DNA of 64,000 nt from Anaerococcus hydrogenalis DSM 7454 (GCF_000173355.1 NZ_ABXA01000012.1:26510-90509), one strand, 5' to 3'. Shown: positions 26,238 through 36,283, counted from the first letter of the stretch. A program made the numbers and translations. The notes: generated from the sequence alone by a model not told the origin.

Positions 26238-28238
26238 TTATTCTTTTTCTGTATCTACCTTATTAAATCCGTCATATTTTATCTTGTTTATAGCATCAGC
26301 CTCGTCAAGGTCTGAATAAGGGGTATGGATATTGTAATTTACAGCTCCATTATTTTCACTAATATCATCTACTTGATAAACTATAACAGTTTCTTTAGGC
26401 TCTAATTTTTCAACTTCATTATCATCATCGTCATATTTTTTGGATACTTTGTCATAAGTTACCTTATAAATATAGGCAAGTTGGAATTTATGACTTTTAC
26501 CATTTTTGTCAACTCCATCATTAGAAATGGCTTCTTTTGGAACCTTGTTTTCAAAAACTCCCACAAGTTCCATTTCAAGATTTTTTGTTTTAGTTGAAAA
26601 TCCACTTCCATCAGAAATATATTGGTCAGAAATTTTCTTTTGTATATCTCCTTCAAATTTATCCTTTGTATCTTGGCTAAGGTCCTTGTAAGAGTTTAAA
26701 AATTTATCCAAGCCCTTAACCTTAAATTTCTTTTCGATTTTGTCATCGCTAAAGGAAACTTTGTATGGAGGAAGAGCAGTGTATTCAACAGTTGCAGTAA
26801 CAACATCACCGTTTTTTATATTTTTGTCCTTATCCAAGGTGATTTTTTGTGTGTAAGCTTCTTCAATATCTTTTTGCAAATATTTATTCTTAAATTGACT
26901 TAAAACTGGAGCATCTGTAGTTGAGGCAGATGCCTTGGCATAGCCACTATATCCTTCAACATTAAATTTAATATCAACAGCTGAAGTATCAAATTCAGCA
27001 TCAGGTTTCAAAGCAAAAAATATTGATTTTGCAGCAAAAAATAAAATTATAGCTGCCAAAACTCCAAGACCAATAAAGAGGTATTTCTTTTGATCTTTAG
27101 AAAGATTTATGCTAGATTCCCCATTTGGATTAGTAGACTTTTTAAAGTCATCAGACTTGTTTATTTTTTCGGTTTTCTTAAAATTATCATCTACATTTTC
27201 ATTATCATCATGGGATAAATCTTCATTTTGAGAGTCAAAATTTATTTTTTCATGATCAAAATCTTTTTTTTCATCTTGAATATTTTTATCCCCATCAAGG
27301 TCATCAGAATAATTTTTCTTAAAACCAGAAGAAAAATCATAGGCCCCGTGCCTAATTTCTCCACTATTAGAAGGTTTTTTCTCTTTTTTATCAAAAGATT
27401 CATTTAAAATATCATCCCTATTTAAAACACGAGTTTTATCAAAATCTTGGTCAGGATTTACCTTATTTTCAGAAAAATCTTCCTTCTTATCCTTAACTTC
27501 ATTATCAGAATCTTCTTCTCTTAATTTCTTACTCAAACCTTCACTTGCATTTGCCAAAGTTCTCTTTGCTTCTTTATAAGAACCTTTAAAAGATTCTTTA
27601 ACAGCTTCTAAATCCACATCATCGACATTTTCATATTTTTTCTTAGTAAGAGCCATTACCAAAAAATAAATAGAAGCTATGAAAGAAATTATAGCTAAAA
27701 CAAGAAGAAATCCAGCAAATTTTGCCCTTCCAGGACTAAAAGTTAAAATTAAATTTTGTAACTGCAAGCCAAGATTTTCAAACTTTTCTTCAATTCCACT
27801 CAAGGCATCAAAATTAGGATTCATAAAATTGATTCCCTTAAGAGTTGATTTAGCTAAATTTAAAAAGCTAACTAAAGGATGGATCAAAATATATGAAATA
27901 AGCATAAGTCCACAAGATACAGCAGAAAAAACATATTCATAAAGATTAGCCTTAAAAATAAAAATAGCCACAAGTAGCAAAATGAGATTTATAAAAAATA
28001 AAAATTTAATAAAACCCATGTAGGAGATCATATCTTTAAAATTATTGATATATTTTAAAATACCAAAACCCAAACTTTCTACAAATCCTTCAATATTATC
28101 GCCTGCAAGTTGTAAAGATTGGTATAAATCTGATATAGATTTAACTTTAGCTAAAAACAAAGCAATTAAAATAACCAAAATACCTTGAATAGCAATTTGA
28201 CCAATATAAAGAGCAAGCTTTCCCTGTTTCTTAGTCAT
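26238..28238 (-). CDS. large multi-pass envelope protein with acidic linker, unknown function
   Basis: A 666-residue protein I cannot assign to a named family. Residues 1-205 contain five or six membrane helices. Residues 206-385 are a low-complexity, Asp/Lys/Asn-rich cytoplasmic or surface linker. One helix follows at about 393-411, and the remaining 255 residues look like two beta-rich extracytoplasmic domains: FDTSAVDIKFNVEGYSGYAK resembles the repeat opening of Firmicute zinc-ribbon membrane proteins, and an YxxTALPPYKVSFSDDK section follows. The ending is acidic. AAGGAGAA precedes the start. It is monocistronic. Confidence 0.7.
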   Translation of the reverse strand: MTKKQGKLALYIGQIAIQGILVILIALFLAKVKSISDLYQSLQLAGDNIEGFVESLGFGILKYINNFKDMISYMGFIKFLFFINLILLLVAIFIFKANLYEYVFSAVSCGLMLISYILIHPLVSFLNLAKSTLKGINFMNPNFDALSGIEEKFENLGLQLQNLILTFSPGRAKFAGFLLVLAIISFIASIYFLVMALTKKKYENVDDVDLEAVKESFKGSYKEAKRTLANASEGLSKKLREEDSDNEVKDKKEDFSENKVNPDQDFDKTRVLNRDDILNESFDKKEKKPSNSGEIRHGAYDFSSGFKKNYSDDLDGDKNIQDEKKDFDHEKINFDSQNEDLSHDDNENVDDNFKKTEKINKSDDFKKSTNPNGESSINLSKDQKKYLFIGLGVLAAIILFFAAKSIFFALKPDAEFDTSAVDIKFNVEGYSGYAKASASTTDAPVLSQFKNKYLQKDIEEAYTQKITLDKDKNIKNGDVVTATVEYTALPPYKVSFSDDKIEKKFKVKGLDKFLNSYKDLSQDTKDKFEGDIQKKISDQYISDGSGFSTKTKNLEMELVGVFENKVPKEAISNDGVDKNGKSHKFQLAYIYKVTYDKVSKKYDDDDNEVEKLEPKETVIVYQVDDISENNGAVNYNIHTPYSDLDEADAINKIKYDGFNKVDTEKE

Positions 28239-28553
28239 AATTTTCTCCTTTTAAAAAATATTTTTTAAAAATTATTCACATAATTTACACATATTATTAT
28301 ATCATAATCTGATAAAAATTTCTGGTATTTTTGTAGGAAAATATTTTAATAAAGTAAATGGAAAAATTAAAAATACAAGTCTTATTGTAAAATAATTTTA
28401 TAAAATCTAAAAATAAAAAGTTATTTTTAGTATTGATAAATCAATAAGATTTTTGAATAAAATTTCTTGCTATTGAATAGGTTTTTCTATATAATAGAAA
28501 TGAGTGAGTTTATCACAACTTAAAGTGATAATATTTAAAAGTAAGGAGAAGTT
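28239..28553. promoter_or_regulatory. divergent intergenic region with operator-like palindrome
   Basis: This A/T-rich gap holds the divergent promoters of the envelope protein and the response-regulator gene. The only clear structure is TATCAC (28511-28516) with its inverse GTGATA (28525-28530), eight bases apart and about 25 bp before the regulator's ATG, a possible autoregulatory site. Confidence 0.4.
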
Positions 28554-29220
28554 ATGAAAATAGCATCTATGGAATATAAAAATGGAATCTCTAACTTGCT
28601 CAACTCTAAATTTGATGAAAACGAAGTTGTTGTAAAAAAATATGAAAATTTTGAGGATATAATCCTAGAAGATGACCTATCGGAATTTGATTTGATTTTG
28701 GTGGATATGACCCATACAAGGTGCATTGAACTTATCCAATACATAAAACAAACAACAAATATTCCAGTAATCTATCTTACAGATAGGTACAAAAAAAGTC
28801 CTTACGAGGCAAAAATTGACGATAAAGATTTTGTAATTCATTCTTATTCAAGGGATGAATTTGTTAAATTTACCCTAAAAAAAGTCGAAGAGATTAACAA
28901 TTCCAAAATTATTTCCTTTGGATTTTGCTCAATCGAAGTAGACAATGGTATTTTTAGGATAGGAAATGACATATTAAACCTTACAAAATCAGAGATAAGT
29001 CTTTGCACTATCCTTATCAAAAAAAATGAACAGGCCTGTTTCAAAAGAAATTATTGTAAAAGAAATGGCAAAAATGGGAATTGAAACAACAGATAGATCA
29101 GTTAGAGAACATGTTAGAAAAATCCGAAAAGAATTTAAAAAAGTAAAATTAGAACCAATAAAAACCATAAGGGGCCAAGGCTATTCTTGGGTTATGGAAT
29201 CTTGTGATGTTGGAAAATAA
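28554..29220 (+). CDS. OmpR-type response regulator, orphan, frameshifted
   Basis: The corrected protein is 221 residues: a receiver domain (the putative phospho-acceptor Asp is in FDLILVDMTHTR, near residue 53) and a C-terminal winged helix (NLTKSEISLCTIL, then RPVSKEIIVKEMAKMG, TDRSVREHVRKIRKEF, TIRGQGYSWV). The first acidic pair of a typical receiver is not evident, so phosphorylation is uncertain. The frame breaks in a run of eight A ending at 29027; seven A restore it. No histidine kinase gene is near. An inverted repeat lies upstream and a terminator follows. Confidence 0.75.
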
Positions 29221-29243
29221 AGTCAGCCTAGGCTGGCTTTTCT
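29219..29243 (+). terminator. terminator of the response-regulator gene
   Basis: AGTCAGCC TA GGCTGGCT is followed by TTTCTT. Confidence 0.85.
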
Positions 29244-29275
29244 TGTTGAAAAAATATTTTTATGCTATTATATAA

Positions 29276-29384
29276 ATATCTTCAGGGTGAGGTTAGATTC
29301 CTAACCGGCGGTAAAGTCCGCGAGTTTTTACTGAATGGGTGTAATTCCCATACCGACAGTTATAGTCTGGATGAGAGAAGATAT
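29276..29384 (+). promoter_or_regulatory. FMN riboswitch
   Basis: The RFN element is unmistakable: a closing helix ATATCTTC / GAAGATAT, AGGGTGAGGTTAGATTCC, the conserved ACCGGCGGTAAAGTCCGCGA, GGGTGTAATTCCCATACCGA and CAGTTATAGTCTGGATGAGA. FMN binding should favour the downstream terminator and shut off riboflavin uptake. Confidence 0.96.
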
Positions 29385-29406
29385 TCTTTTTATGAGAAAT
29401 TATTTA

Positions 29407-29430
29407 AGCCCTGAAAGGGCATTTTTTTTA
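29407..29430 (+). terminator. terminator of the FMN riboswitch expression platform
   Basis: GCCCT GAAA GGGC followed by eight T lies between the aptamer and the ribosome-binding site of ribU. Confidence 0.9.
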
Positions 29431-29452
29431 TGCCGAAATTTAGGAGGATATT

Positions 29453-30048
29453 ATGAGTCATGATCAAAAAAAATTAAGAAATTTAGTAAAAGTTGGAATA
29501 CTTTCAGCAATGAGTTTTATATTAATGTTTGTACAATTTCCAATACCAGTTGCCCCACCTTTTATGAAAGTTGACCTTGCTGATGTACCAGCCCTTATCG
29601 GTGGATTTTCAATGGGACCTGTTTATGGAGTTTTGATCCAATTAATTAAAAATGTATTAAACTTAACAAAAACTTCAACAGGAGGAGTTGGAGAAATTTC
29701 TAACTTTATAGTTGGGGGATTATTCGTATTTATTTCAGCAAGCATTTATAAAAAAATAAAACAAAGAAAAATGCAACCATAGCCATGGTTTGTGGTGTAC
29801 TTGTTATGACACTTGCTGCAACATTTTCAAATGCCTTTGTAATTTTTCCCTTATATGGAAAGGCAATGGGAGTAGATATGAGTGCCTTTGTAGCAATGGC
29901 ACATAAAACAAATGCATTGGTAAATTCATACTTTACCATGATGTTATTTGCAATAGTTCCATTTAATTTAATAAAGGGATTTATTGAAATTTTGGTAACA
30001 AAATTATTATACAAACATGTATCTTCAATCCTACACGATAGAAGATAA
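29453..30048 (+). CDS. ribU: riboflavin ECF transporter S component RibU, frameshifted
   Basis: The substrate-binding subunit of an energy-coupling-factor transporter for riboflavin. The corrected length of 198 residues and six helices are normal. Landmarks are MFVQFPIPVAPPFMKVDLAD near residue 23 and NVLNLTKTSTGGVGEISNF near residue 70. The frame is broken in AGAAAAATG (29767-29773); one more A joins the two parts through KRKNATIAMV. TAGGAGG precedes the ATG, and the FMN riboswitch confirms the substrate. The energising module (EcfAA'T) is not in this window. Confidence 0.9.
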
Positions 30049-30059
30049 AATTTTAAATT

Positions 30060-30087
30060 AAAACAGACTTTAGGGTCTGTTTTTTTG
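30060..30087 (+). terminator. terminator of ribU
   Basis: AAACAGAC TTTAGG GTCTGTTTTTTT. Confidence 0.85.
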
Positions 30088-30131
30088 ATGTAATTTAAAA
30101 TAAAGACAAATTATAAGCAGAATATAGTAAG

Positions 30132-30369
30132 GAGATCTCTCCATGCACTCCACTGCGTTGCGTTTAGTCGAGATGGGTAATTTTCTTATATGTGTAATAG
30201 CTAAAGTAGAATTTTTTAGTAGATTTATTAAATATATTTAGAATAAATTGATATAGGATAAGTAAAATCAAAGAAATAGATTTTAAGAATAGGGATTAAG
30301 ATAAAGAAAATTCTTTAGTAGTAAAATAAGAAAAACATAAACCCATCTCGAGCCTAGTCGAGAGATCTC
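30132..30369. repeat. palindromic element E10
   Basis: A complete copy whose left arm has a longer loop (CATGCACTCC ACTGCGTTGCG TTTAG) between GAGATCTCTC and TCGAGATGGGT. Its upstream 40 bp (ATTATAAGCA AATATA) recur before E11, so E10 and E11 are a tandem duplication of about 330 bp. Confidence 0.88.
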
Positions 30370-30459
30370 ATGCATTAAGTAAATCTATAAAAAAAGTATA
30401 TATTAAAATAAAACTTAGAAATTACAAGGTAAAAGTAAATTATAAGCAAAATATAATAA

Positions 30460-30746
30460 GAGATCTCTCCATGCACTCCACTTCGTTAATACTAAAACAC
30501 GTTTGCTACGCAAACTTTCCCGTGCCTTCTCACTTAGTTTTAGGGATTATTGTGCCAAATCAAGGCACAATAATCTAGTCGAGATGGGTAATGGGGATAT
30601 TTATTTAATTGCTAAGGTTTGTATTATTTAATATTAGAAAAATAAAAAATTAGATTATATAATAAAAATCAAAATATTATTTAGTAAATTCTTTAGTAAT
30701 AAAAAAAGCTAAAGTAATCCCATCTCGAGCGAAGTCGAGAGATCTC
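30460..30746. repeat. palindromic element E11 with nested module B
   Basis: The second unit of the tandem pair. The left arm loop is expanded by module B in inverse orientation: CGTTTGCTACGCAAAC, CTTAGTTTTAGGG, then ATTATTGTGCC / GGCACAATAAT. The remaining gap to tsaE (30747-30955) is A/T-rich with a partial arm-like ATTTCTCCAT near 30805 and a TATAAT-type promoter near 30933. Confidence 0.85.
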
Positions 30747-30955
30747 TGTATTAATTTTATCTCAAAATAAAATTTAAACTTTAGCCAAAACAATAAAAGA
30801 GATTTCTCCATATCAACCACTTTCTTATCTCCAATCAATACAGGTAATTTTATTTAACAAATTTAATTGGATTTTTTTAATTTTAGCTTATAATATATTT
30901 TACAAAATGCCTTAAAATTAAACTTTTGTAGTATAATATGTGATAAGGAGTTTTT

Positions 30956-31375
30956 ATGAGAATTAATTCTTTAAAAGAAATGGAAGATTTCGCTTTTGAT
31001 TTTTCTAAAAAATTGAAAAAAGGCCAGGTTATAAATCTTATTGGTGATATGGGTAGTGGAAAGACTACTTTTGTTTCATATATTTGTAAATATTTTGGAA
31101 TTTCTAATACTTCATCGCCTACTTTTGCTATCGTAAATATGTATGATGGTAAAAAGCAAGGGGAAGATTTTCCAATTTATCATCTAGACCTCTACAGGTT
31201 CGAAGATCCTGATGAGATTTTGGATATAGATTTTGAAACATATTTTTATCCGGAAAATGCCATAACATTTTTGGAATGGGCTGATAAGTCCGAGGATTAT
31301 CTTCCAGATGATATGATTGAAGTAAATATAGAAAAGATAGACGAGAACACTAGGGATATTAGTGTTAAATTTTAG
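30956..31375 (+). CDS. tsaE: tRNA t6A threonylcarbamoyl transfer ATPase TsaE
   Basis: A 139-residue P-loop ATPase that cycles the TsaB-TsaD complex in making t6A37 of ANN-decoding tRNAs. Walker A is GDMGSGKTTF (residues ~30-39), followed by SSPTFAIVNMY and YHLDLYRFEDPDE, both diagnostic. It heads the run tsaE-tsaB-rimI-tsaD with short gaps. AAGGAG precedes the ATG. Confidence 0.95.
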   Translation: MRINSLKEMEDFAFDFSKKLKKGQVINLIGDMGSGKTTFVSYICKYFGISNTSSPTFAIVNMYDGKKQGEDFPIYHLDLYRFEDPDEILDIDFETYFYPENAITFLEWADKSEDYLPDDMIEVNIEKIDENTRDISVKF

Positions 31376-31388
31376 TTAGGAGATTTTA

Positions 31389-32057
31389 ATGAGAGTTTTA
31401 GCTATTGATACATCTACCATGATTTCTACTGTAAGTATTTGCGAAGATGAAAAAATCATTGGAGATTTTAATGTAAATCAAGAAAAAACTCATTCTGAAT
31501 CGCTTGTTCCAATGGTTGAATCTTTGTTAAAACTTTTGGGATTAAAGCTTTCTGATATTGATATTTTTGTAATTAGCCAAGGACCAGGATCTTTTACAGG
31601 TCTTAGGATTGGAATGACAATTGCAAAGACCTTTGCTCAAGTTGATAATAAAAAACTTATTCCAGTTTCAACTTTAAAGGCTCTTGCCTTAAATTCTTCA
31701 TCAAATACAGGCAAAGCCGCTATGCTTGATGCTAGGGGAAGAAGAGTTTATGGGGCAATGTATGATGAAAATATGAATGAAATTGTAAAGGAAGATTTAT
31801 ATAATATTGATGAATTTTCAAAACTTTGCAATGAAAAAAATATAGATTTTGACTTAGTTTCAGAAGTTAGTGAAAAATATGAGGATAAATTTGATAGGGC
31901 AAGAATTCTAGATTTTTCTTACAGGTCATGTATTGGTAAAAATTTATGCAAACTTGCACTTGAAAAAAAGGATGAAGATTTTGATCTTTACAAGCTTGTT
32001 CCAAATTATTTGAGAAAATCACAAGCGGAAAGGGACAGAGAAAAGAAAAATGATTAG
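31389..32057 (+). CDS. tsaB: tRNA t6A protein TsaB (YeaZ)
   Basis: A 222-residue ASKHA-fold scaffold that dimerises with TsaD. Visible motifs are LAIDTSTMISTVSI, HSESLVPMVESLL, and SQGPGSFTGLRIGMTIAKTFA. It has lost the metal-binding histidines of TsaD, as usual. TAGGAG lies six bases before the ATG. Its end overlaps the rimI start by 8 bp. Confidence 0.94.
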   Translation: MRVLAIDTSTMISTVSICEDEKIIGDFNVNQEKTHSESLVPMVESLLKLLGLKLSDIDIFVISQGPGSFTGLRIGMTIAKTFAQVDNKKLIPVSTLKALALNSSSNTGKAAMLDARGRRVYGAMYDENMNEIVKEDLYNIDEFSKLCNEKNIDFDLVSEVSEKYEDKFDRARILDFSYRSCIGKNLCKLALEKKDEDFDLYKLVPNYLRKSQAERDREKKND

Positions 32058-32485
32058 AACAATGACTGTAGCTGATACAGACAAGGTTTATAGGATTGAA
32101 ACTAGCTCATTTTTTAGGCCCATGCCAAAAAAAGACCTTGTAAGTGATATTGAAAAAAATAAGCACAAGAGACATTTTGTTTATGAAAAAAACGGAGAAA
32201 CTGTAGGCTTTTACATAATTTCAAAAATTTTGGATGAGGTAGAAATCTATACAATTGCAGTCGATGAATTATATAGGGGCCAAAAAATCGCCTCTAATAT
32301 GCTAGAGCATTTGATAAATTTTTCCAAAGAGATGAAAGTTTCAAAAATTTGGCTAGAAGTTTCTACCAAAAATATGCCGGCTATTAATTTGTATGAAAAA
32401 TTTGGCTTTGAAAAATAAGACTTAGAAAAATTATTATAGCCTAACAAATGAAGATGCTTTTATAATGTTAAAGGAATTGATATGA
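32050..32485 (+). CDS. rimI: ribosomal-protein-alanine acetyltransferase RimI, doubly frameshifted
   Basis: A GNAT acetyltransferase for the N-terminal alanine of S18. The acetyl-CoA loop is DELYRGQKIASNML, and NMPAINLYEKFGFEK follows. The open frame stops at 32418, but with one A added at each of two nearby A runs (32411-32415 and 32425-32429) it continues IRLRKNYYSLTNEDAFIML, the normal RimI ending, and finishes in a TGA overlapping the tsaD ATG. The corrected length is 145 residues. The gene order tsaB-rimI-tsaD is classical. Confidence 0.88.
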
Positions 32486-33492
32486 AAGATTTTTATACTA
32501 TGGGAATTGAGACATCTTGCGATGATTCCTCAGTTTCTATTTTGAAAAATGATAGGGAAGTTTTAGTAAATTTGATATCATCACAAATTGATATACATAA
32601 AATGTTTGGAGGAGTTGTACCAGAAATTGCCTCAAGAAAACACCTTGAAGCAATAAATCCTCTAATAGAAAAAGCTTTGAATGATTGTAATCTAAAATAC
32701 CAAGATATTGATTTGATTTCTGTAACAAAAGGACCAGGACTTATTGGTTCACTTTTGGTAGGAATTTCTGCAGCAAAGGCCCTTTCCTTGGCAGCAGATA
32801 TTCCAATGATTGGAACAAACCACATGCAAGGTCATATTTGTGCAAATTATTTATCAAATAAAGACCTAGAACCACCTTTTATTTCTTTAGTGGTAAGTGG
32901 GGGTCATACTTATCTGGTAAAGGTAAATGGCTACACAGATTATGAGATAATTGGAACAACAAGAGATGATGCTGCTGGAGAATCTTACGATAAAATCGCA
33001 AGAAGCATAGGGCTTGGCTATCCTGGTGGACCAAAAATTGATAAACTTGCAAAAGAAGGAAATAAAGATGCTATAGATTTTCCAAGAATTATGCTTGAAA
33101 AAGATTCTTATGATTTTTCATTTTCTGGCCTAAAAACCTCGGTTTTAAATTATATTAATAAGCAAAATCAAAAAAATATAGAGATAAACAAGGCAGATTT
33201 GGCAGCAAGCTTCCAAGAAGCTGTTGTAGATGTCTTGGTAGAAAAATCTATGAGATTAATCGATGAATCCGGCCTAAAAACTTTGGCAGTTTCCGGAGGA
33301 GTTGCAGCAAATTCTAGATTAAAAGAAAGATTAAAAGAAGAATGTGACAAAAGAGGGGTCAAATTTTATAATCCAGATATAATTTTGTGCACAGACAATG
33401 CAGCTATGATTGCCATGGCAGGATATTTAAATTATAAGAATGGAAAAAGATCAGATAATTATTTGAAAGTTTATCCAAATTTAGGACTTTAA
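32482..33492 (+). CDS. tsaD: tRNA N6-threonylcarbamoyladenosine transferase TsaD
   Basis: The 336-residue catalytic subunit of t6A synthesis. GIETSCDDSSVSI opens the ASKHA fold, the metal-binding HMQGHI has His at about residues 114 and 118, SGGHTYLV and DDAAGESYDKIAR follow, and a late CTDNAAMIA supplies the last ligand. Its start overlaps the corrected rimI stop as ATGA, supporting the frameshift correction upstream. Confidence 0.96.
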   Translation: MKDFYTMGIETSCDDSSVSILKNDREVLVNLISSQIDIHKMFGGVVPEIASRKHLEAINPLIEKALNDCNLKYQDIDLISVTKGPGLIGSLLVGISAAKALSLAADIPMIGTNHMQGHICANYLSNKDLEPPFISLVVSGGHTYLVKVNGYTDYEIIGTTRDDAAGESYDKIARSIGLGYPGGPKIDKLAKEGNKDAIDFPRIMLEKDSYDFSFSGLKTSVLNYINKQNQKNIEINKADLAASFQEAVVDVLVEKSMRLIDESGLKTLAVSGGVAANSRLKERLKEECDKRGVKFYNPDIILCTDNAAMIAMAGYLNYKNGKRSDNYLKVYPNLGL

Positions 33493-33519
33493 ATTAATAT
33501 AATTTGATATAATAGACTT

Positions 33520-33867
33520 ATGAGTAGAGAAAATATAAAAATTAAAAATTACAACAAAAAAAATAAAATATCCTACTTTCTTTACTTTTTGTCTGCAATA
33601 ATTGTATTTGCTTTTGGCATATATTTTATAGAAAGTTTGGAGCTTATAGGAGGGTTCTTTTTGTTTTTGAGAGGACTTTTCCTAATAAAAATAAATAACA
33701 AAAGCATGGGATCTATTATGAGAAACGAAAAAAGAGGCCTTTCATTTTGCCTATTGATGATTGCACTTTTTTCTTTAATAAATCCTGTGGGAATCCTTCC
33801 CTTTTTATATGAAATTAGAAAAAGAGATTGGGTAATTAGTGGAGGACTCGATGAAGAAAAAAAATAA
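33520..33867 (+). CDS. small membrane protein, possibly from a leaderless mRNA
   Basis: An unrecognised 115-residue protein with three or four hydrophobic segments (about 17-36, 38-56, 72-92), a Lys/Asn-rich start and the charged end RDWVISGGLDEEKK. There is no ribosome-binding site; instead an extended -10 (TGATATAAT, 33505-33513) sits seven bases before the ATG, so transcription should begin at or next to the start codon. Its end overlaps the next gene by 17 bp, so it leads the S41 peptidase transcript. Confidence 0.6.
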   Translation: MSRENIKIKNYNKKNKISYFLYFLSAIIVFAFGIYFIESLELIGGFFLFLRGLFLIKINNKSMGSIMRNEKRGLSFCLLMIALFSLINPVGILPFLYEIRKRDWVISGGLDEEKK

Positions 33868-35270
33868 ATTAAGCCTTTTGGTCTTGGTCTTTCTTATCCT
33901 ATTTTCATCTTGTGCCCAAAGAAGGATAGACTATCTTAACCAAAGAAAAGATATAATCCTATCAGAAAAAAAGCCTAAAGAAAAAAAGATAATAAAATTT
34001 AATCCAGATCAAATCGATGAATTTAAGTCAACAGATGATTATTTGACTTGGTATAAAAGCTTGGATGGGCCTTGCCAGTTGGTTTTTAAGGATAAAAAAG
34101 ATCAAAAAGAATTAAGCCAAGAAGAAAGAGTAGAAGATTTCAATTATCTTTTCAACCAAATAAGGGATAATTATCCGTTTTTTGGCATACTAAAAAGGCA
34201 ATATGGTATCGATTTTTTAGGAAATTATTCTAGATACCTAAACGAGGTAAAATTCTGCAAAAGCGACCAAGAATTTCAAAAAATTATGCAAAATATAATG
34301 GGAGACCTCCACAATGACCATGCAACCATAGCAGACGAAGAATATGTAAAAGAAACCTTAGAATATTATTCGCATTTTTGGAAAGACCCGTCCATGTACT
34401 ATGAGTTTTTGACCATGAACAAGGAAAGTGTAAGGGATAGGTACAATATAAAGGGCGTTCAATCAAGCCAAATTGGAAAGGAAAAATCCAAAAAAAAATC
34501 AGGCCACAAAAAAAACTTCTCTTGAAACACTGACAGAAGATAATGGGGAAAATTTACAAACAAAAATTATAAAACCGGGACTTGGCCTAGTTAGGGTCAA
34601 TGAAATGCTTGCAGAATATGAATTATCTGATGATATGGAAAAGCTTGATGAATTTTTGGAAAATAATCCTAATTTAAAAGCTTTAATTATAGACATAAGG
34701 CAAAATTCTGGTGGAAATATTGAATATTGGCAAAATTATTTATTGCCAAGACTTATAGAAAAAAAAGTTTCTGTAGAAAACCATATGTTTTTTAGGGATG
34801 GAATGCGTACAAAAATGCTCTTACAAAGCGAAGATATTTCCTATGAAAATATAGAAAATGTTAACTTGGCAAATATGGACTTAAACCACAAGGAAGATTT
34901 AGAAAATTTTTCTTATTATAGCAAGGATGACATAGAAATTTCTCCTCTAAAAGAAAATAAATTTAAGGGAAATTTATATCTCTTGGTAGATGAGGGAGTA
35001 TATTCGGCAGCAGAAGGCCTTGCAAACTTTTGTAAAAATACAAAAATTGCAAAGCTTGTAGGCCACAAAACAGGAGGAGATGGGATTACCCTTGGAGTAA
35101 TAAATGATGTCCTTCCGAACTCAGGCCTTGTTTTTACCTACACAAACACCTTGGGCTATGCCCCAGACGGATCTATAAACGAAGAAGAAAAAACAAATGT
35201 AGATATAGTGACAGAAAGTTTGAATGAATCTATCGATACAATAAAAAAATTAGAAAAAATTGGAGAATAA
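33851..35270 (+). CDS. S41-family peptidase lipoprotein, frameshifted
   Basis: A signal peptide with lipobox LFSSC makes this a lipoprotein of 472 residues after correction. An N-terminal helical domain (to residue ~215) precedes the S41 protease core: LGLVRVNEM, ALIIDIRQNSGGNIEYW, LLVDEGVYSAAEGLANF with the probable catalytic Ser near residue 385, and VGHKTGGDG with the probable Lys near 406. This is the tail-specific or C-terminal processing peptidase type. The frame breaks in nine A (34490-34498); eight join the two halves. GGAGGA precedes the ATG. Confidence 0.8.
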
Positions 35271-35271
35271 A

Positions 35272-36124
35272 ATGTATGGATCAATAGAATTTGGTGGGAC
35301 AAAAATAAAATGTGCAAGCTTTGATGAAAATGGAAAAGTAATAGCTGACTGTTGGATTGATACCAAAAATCCAGAAGACAATCTAGAAAAAATTGGAGAA
35401 TTTTATAAAAAAAATCCAGTAGAATCCCTAGGAGTTGGAGCCTTTGGCCCGATAGACTTAAATGAAGAATCAAAAACATACGGCTATATCCAAAATACTC
35501 CAAAAAAACTTTGGGTAAACTATGATTTATTGGGAAACTTAAAAAAACAAGTTTGCCAAAAAATAAAAATCGTAACAGACGTTGGACTCTCATTAATAGG
35601 AGAAGCTAACAAGGGAGCAGGCGAGAAATTAAATTCTAGTTTGTATTTAACAATAGGAACAGGAATTGGTGGGGCCTATATCCAAAATGGAAAACTATTA
35701 AACGGATTTTCCCATCCAGAAATGGGCCACATAAATATAAAAAGAATGAAAGACGATGACTTCAAATCGACTTGTACCTATCACGAAGATTGCCTAGAAG
35801 GCCTTGCTTGTGGACCAAGCGTAAACAAAAGACTAGGACAAAATCCAAAAGACGCAGACATAAATGAAAAAAGCCTTCAAAATAGCAGCAAATTATATAG
35901 CCCAAGCTATCTACACCTACACCTTGGTCCTAAGACCAGAAATAGTAATAATTGGTGGAGGATTAATAAACAAAAAAGGCTTTATCGAAATGATAAGAGA
36001 AGAATTCGATAAAATAAAAGGCGACTATATACCGGTGAAAGAAAGCAGTGAATATATAGTAAAGCCAAAGCTAAAAAATGATTCAGCCCTAATAGGTGGA
36101 TATTTATTGGCAAAATCATTGTAA
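35272..36124 (+). CDS. ROK-family sugar kinase, frameshifted
   Basis: A 283-residue (corrected) ROK protein, probably a glucokinase or fructokinase. The phosphate-binding start is IEFGGTKIKCASFDENG, then LGVGAFGPIDL, TIGTGIGGAYIQNG, the zinc-region GHINIKRM .. CTYHEDCLEGLACG and the C-terminal PEIVIIGGGLINK. The zinc cysteines and the sequence around residues 95-110 (GYIQNTPKKLW) recall fructokinases of the ScrK/GmuE type. The frame breaks in six A (35867-35872); five restore INEKAFKIAANYIAQ. It begins 1 bp after the S41 stop. Confidence 0.82.
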
Positions 36125-36151
36125 AAAATTATTATCAAAAAACAATAAGCA

Positions 36152-36188
36152 ACCCATCTTGTGTGAACAAAGTGAGTGAAGATATCTT
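36152..36188. repeat. degenerate right arm E12
   Basis: ACCCATCTTGTGTGAACAAAG .. GAAGATATCTTA is a decayed version of the arm seen in E13. Confidence 0.5.
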
Positions 36189-36246
36189 ATATTAAAATTA
36201 AATATTAAAAAAATTATACTTTAGTAATAAATCAAATAAAACCCTC

Positions 36247-36283
36247 ACCCATCTCGACCGAACAAAGTGAGTGGAGAGATCTC
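36247..36283. repeat. solitary right arm E13
   Basis: ACCCATCTCGACCGAACAAAG .. GTGGAGAGATCTC, the same arm subtype as the right end of E18. A TTTAGTAAT motif precedes it. Confidence 0.75.
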
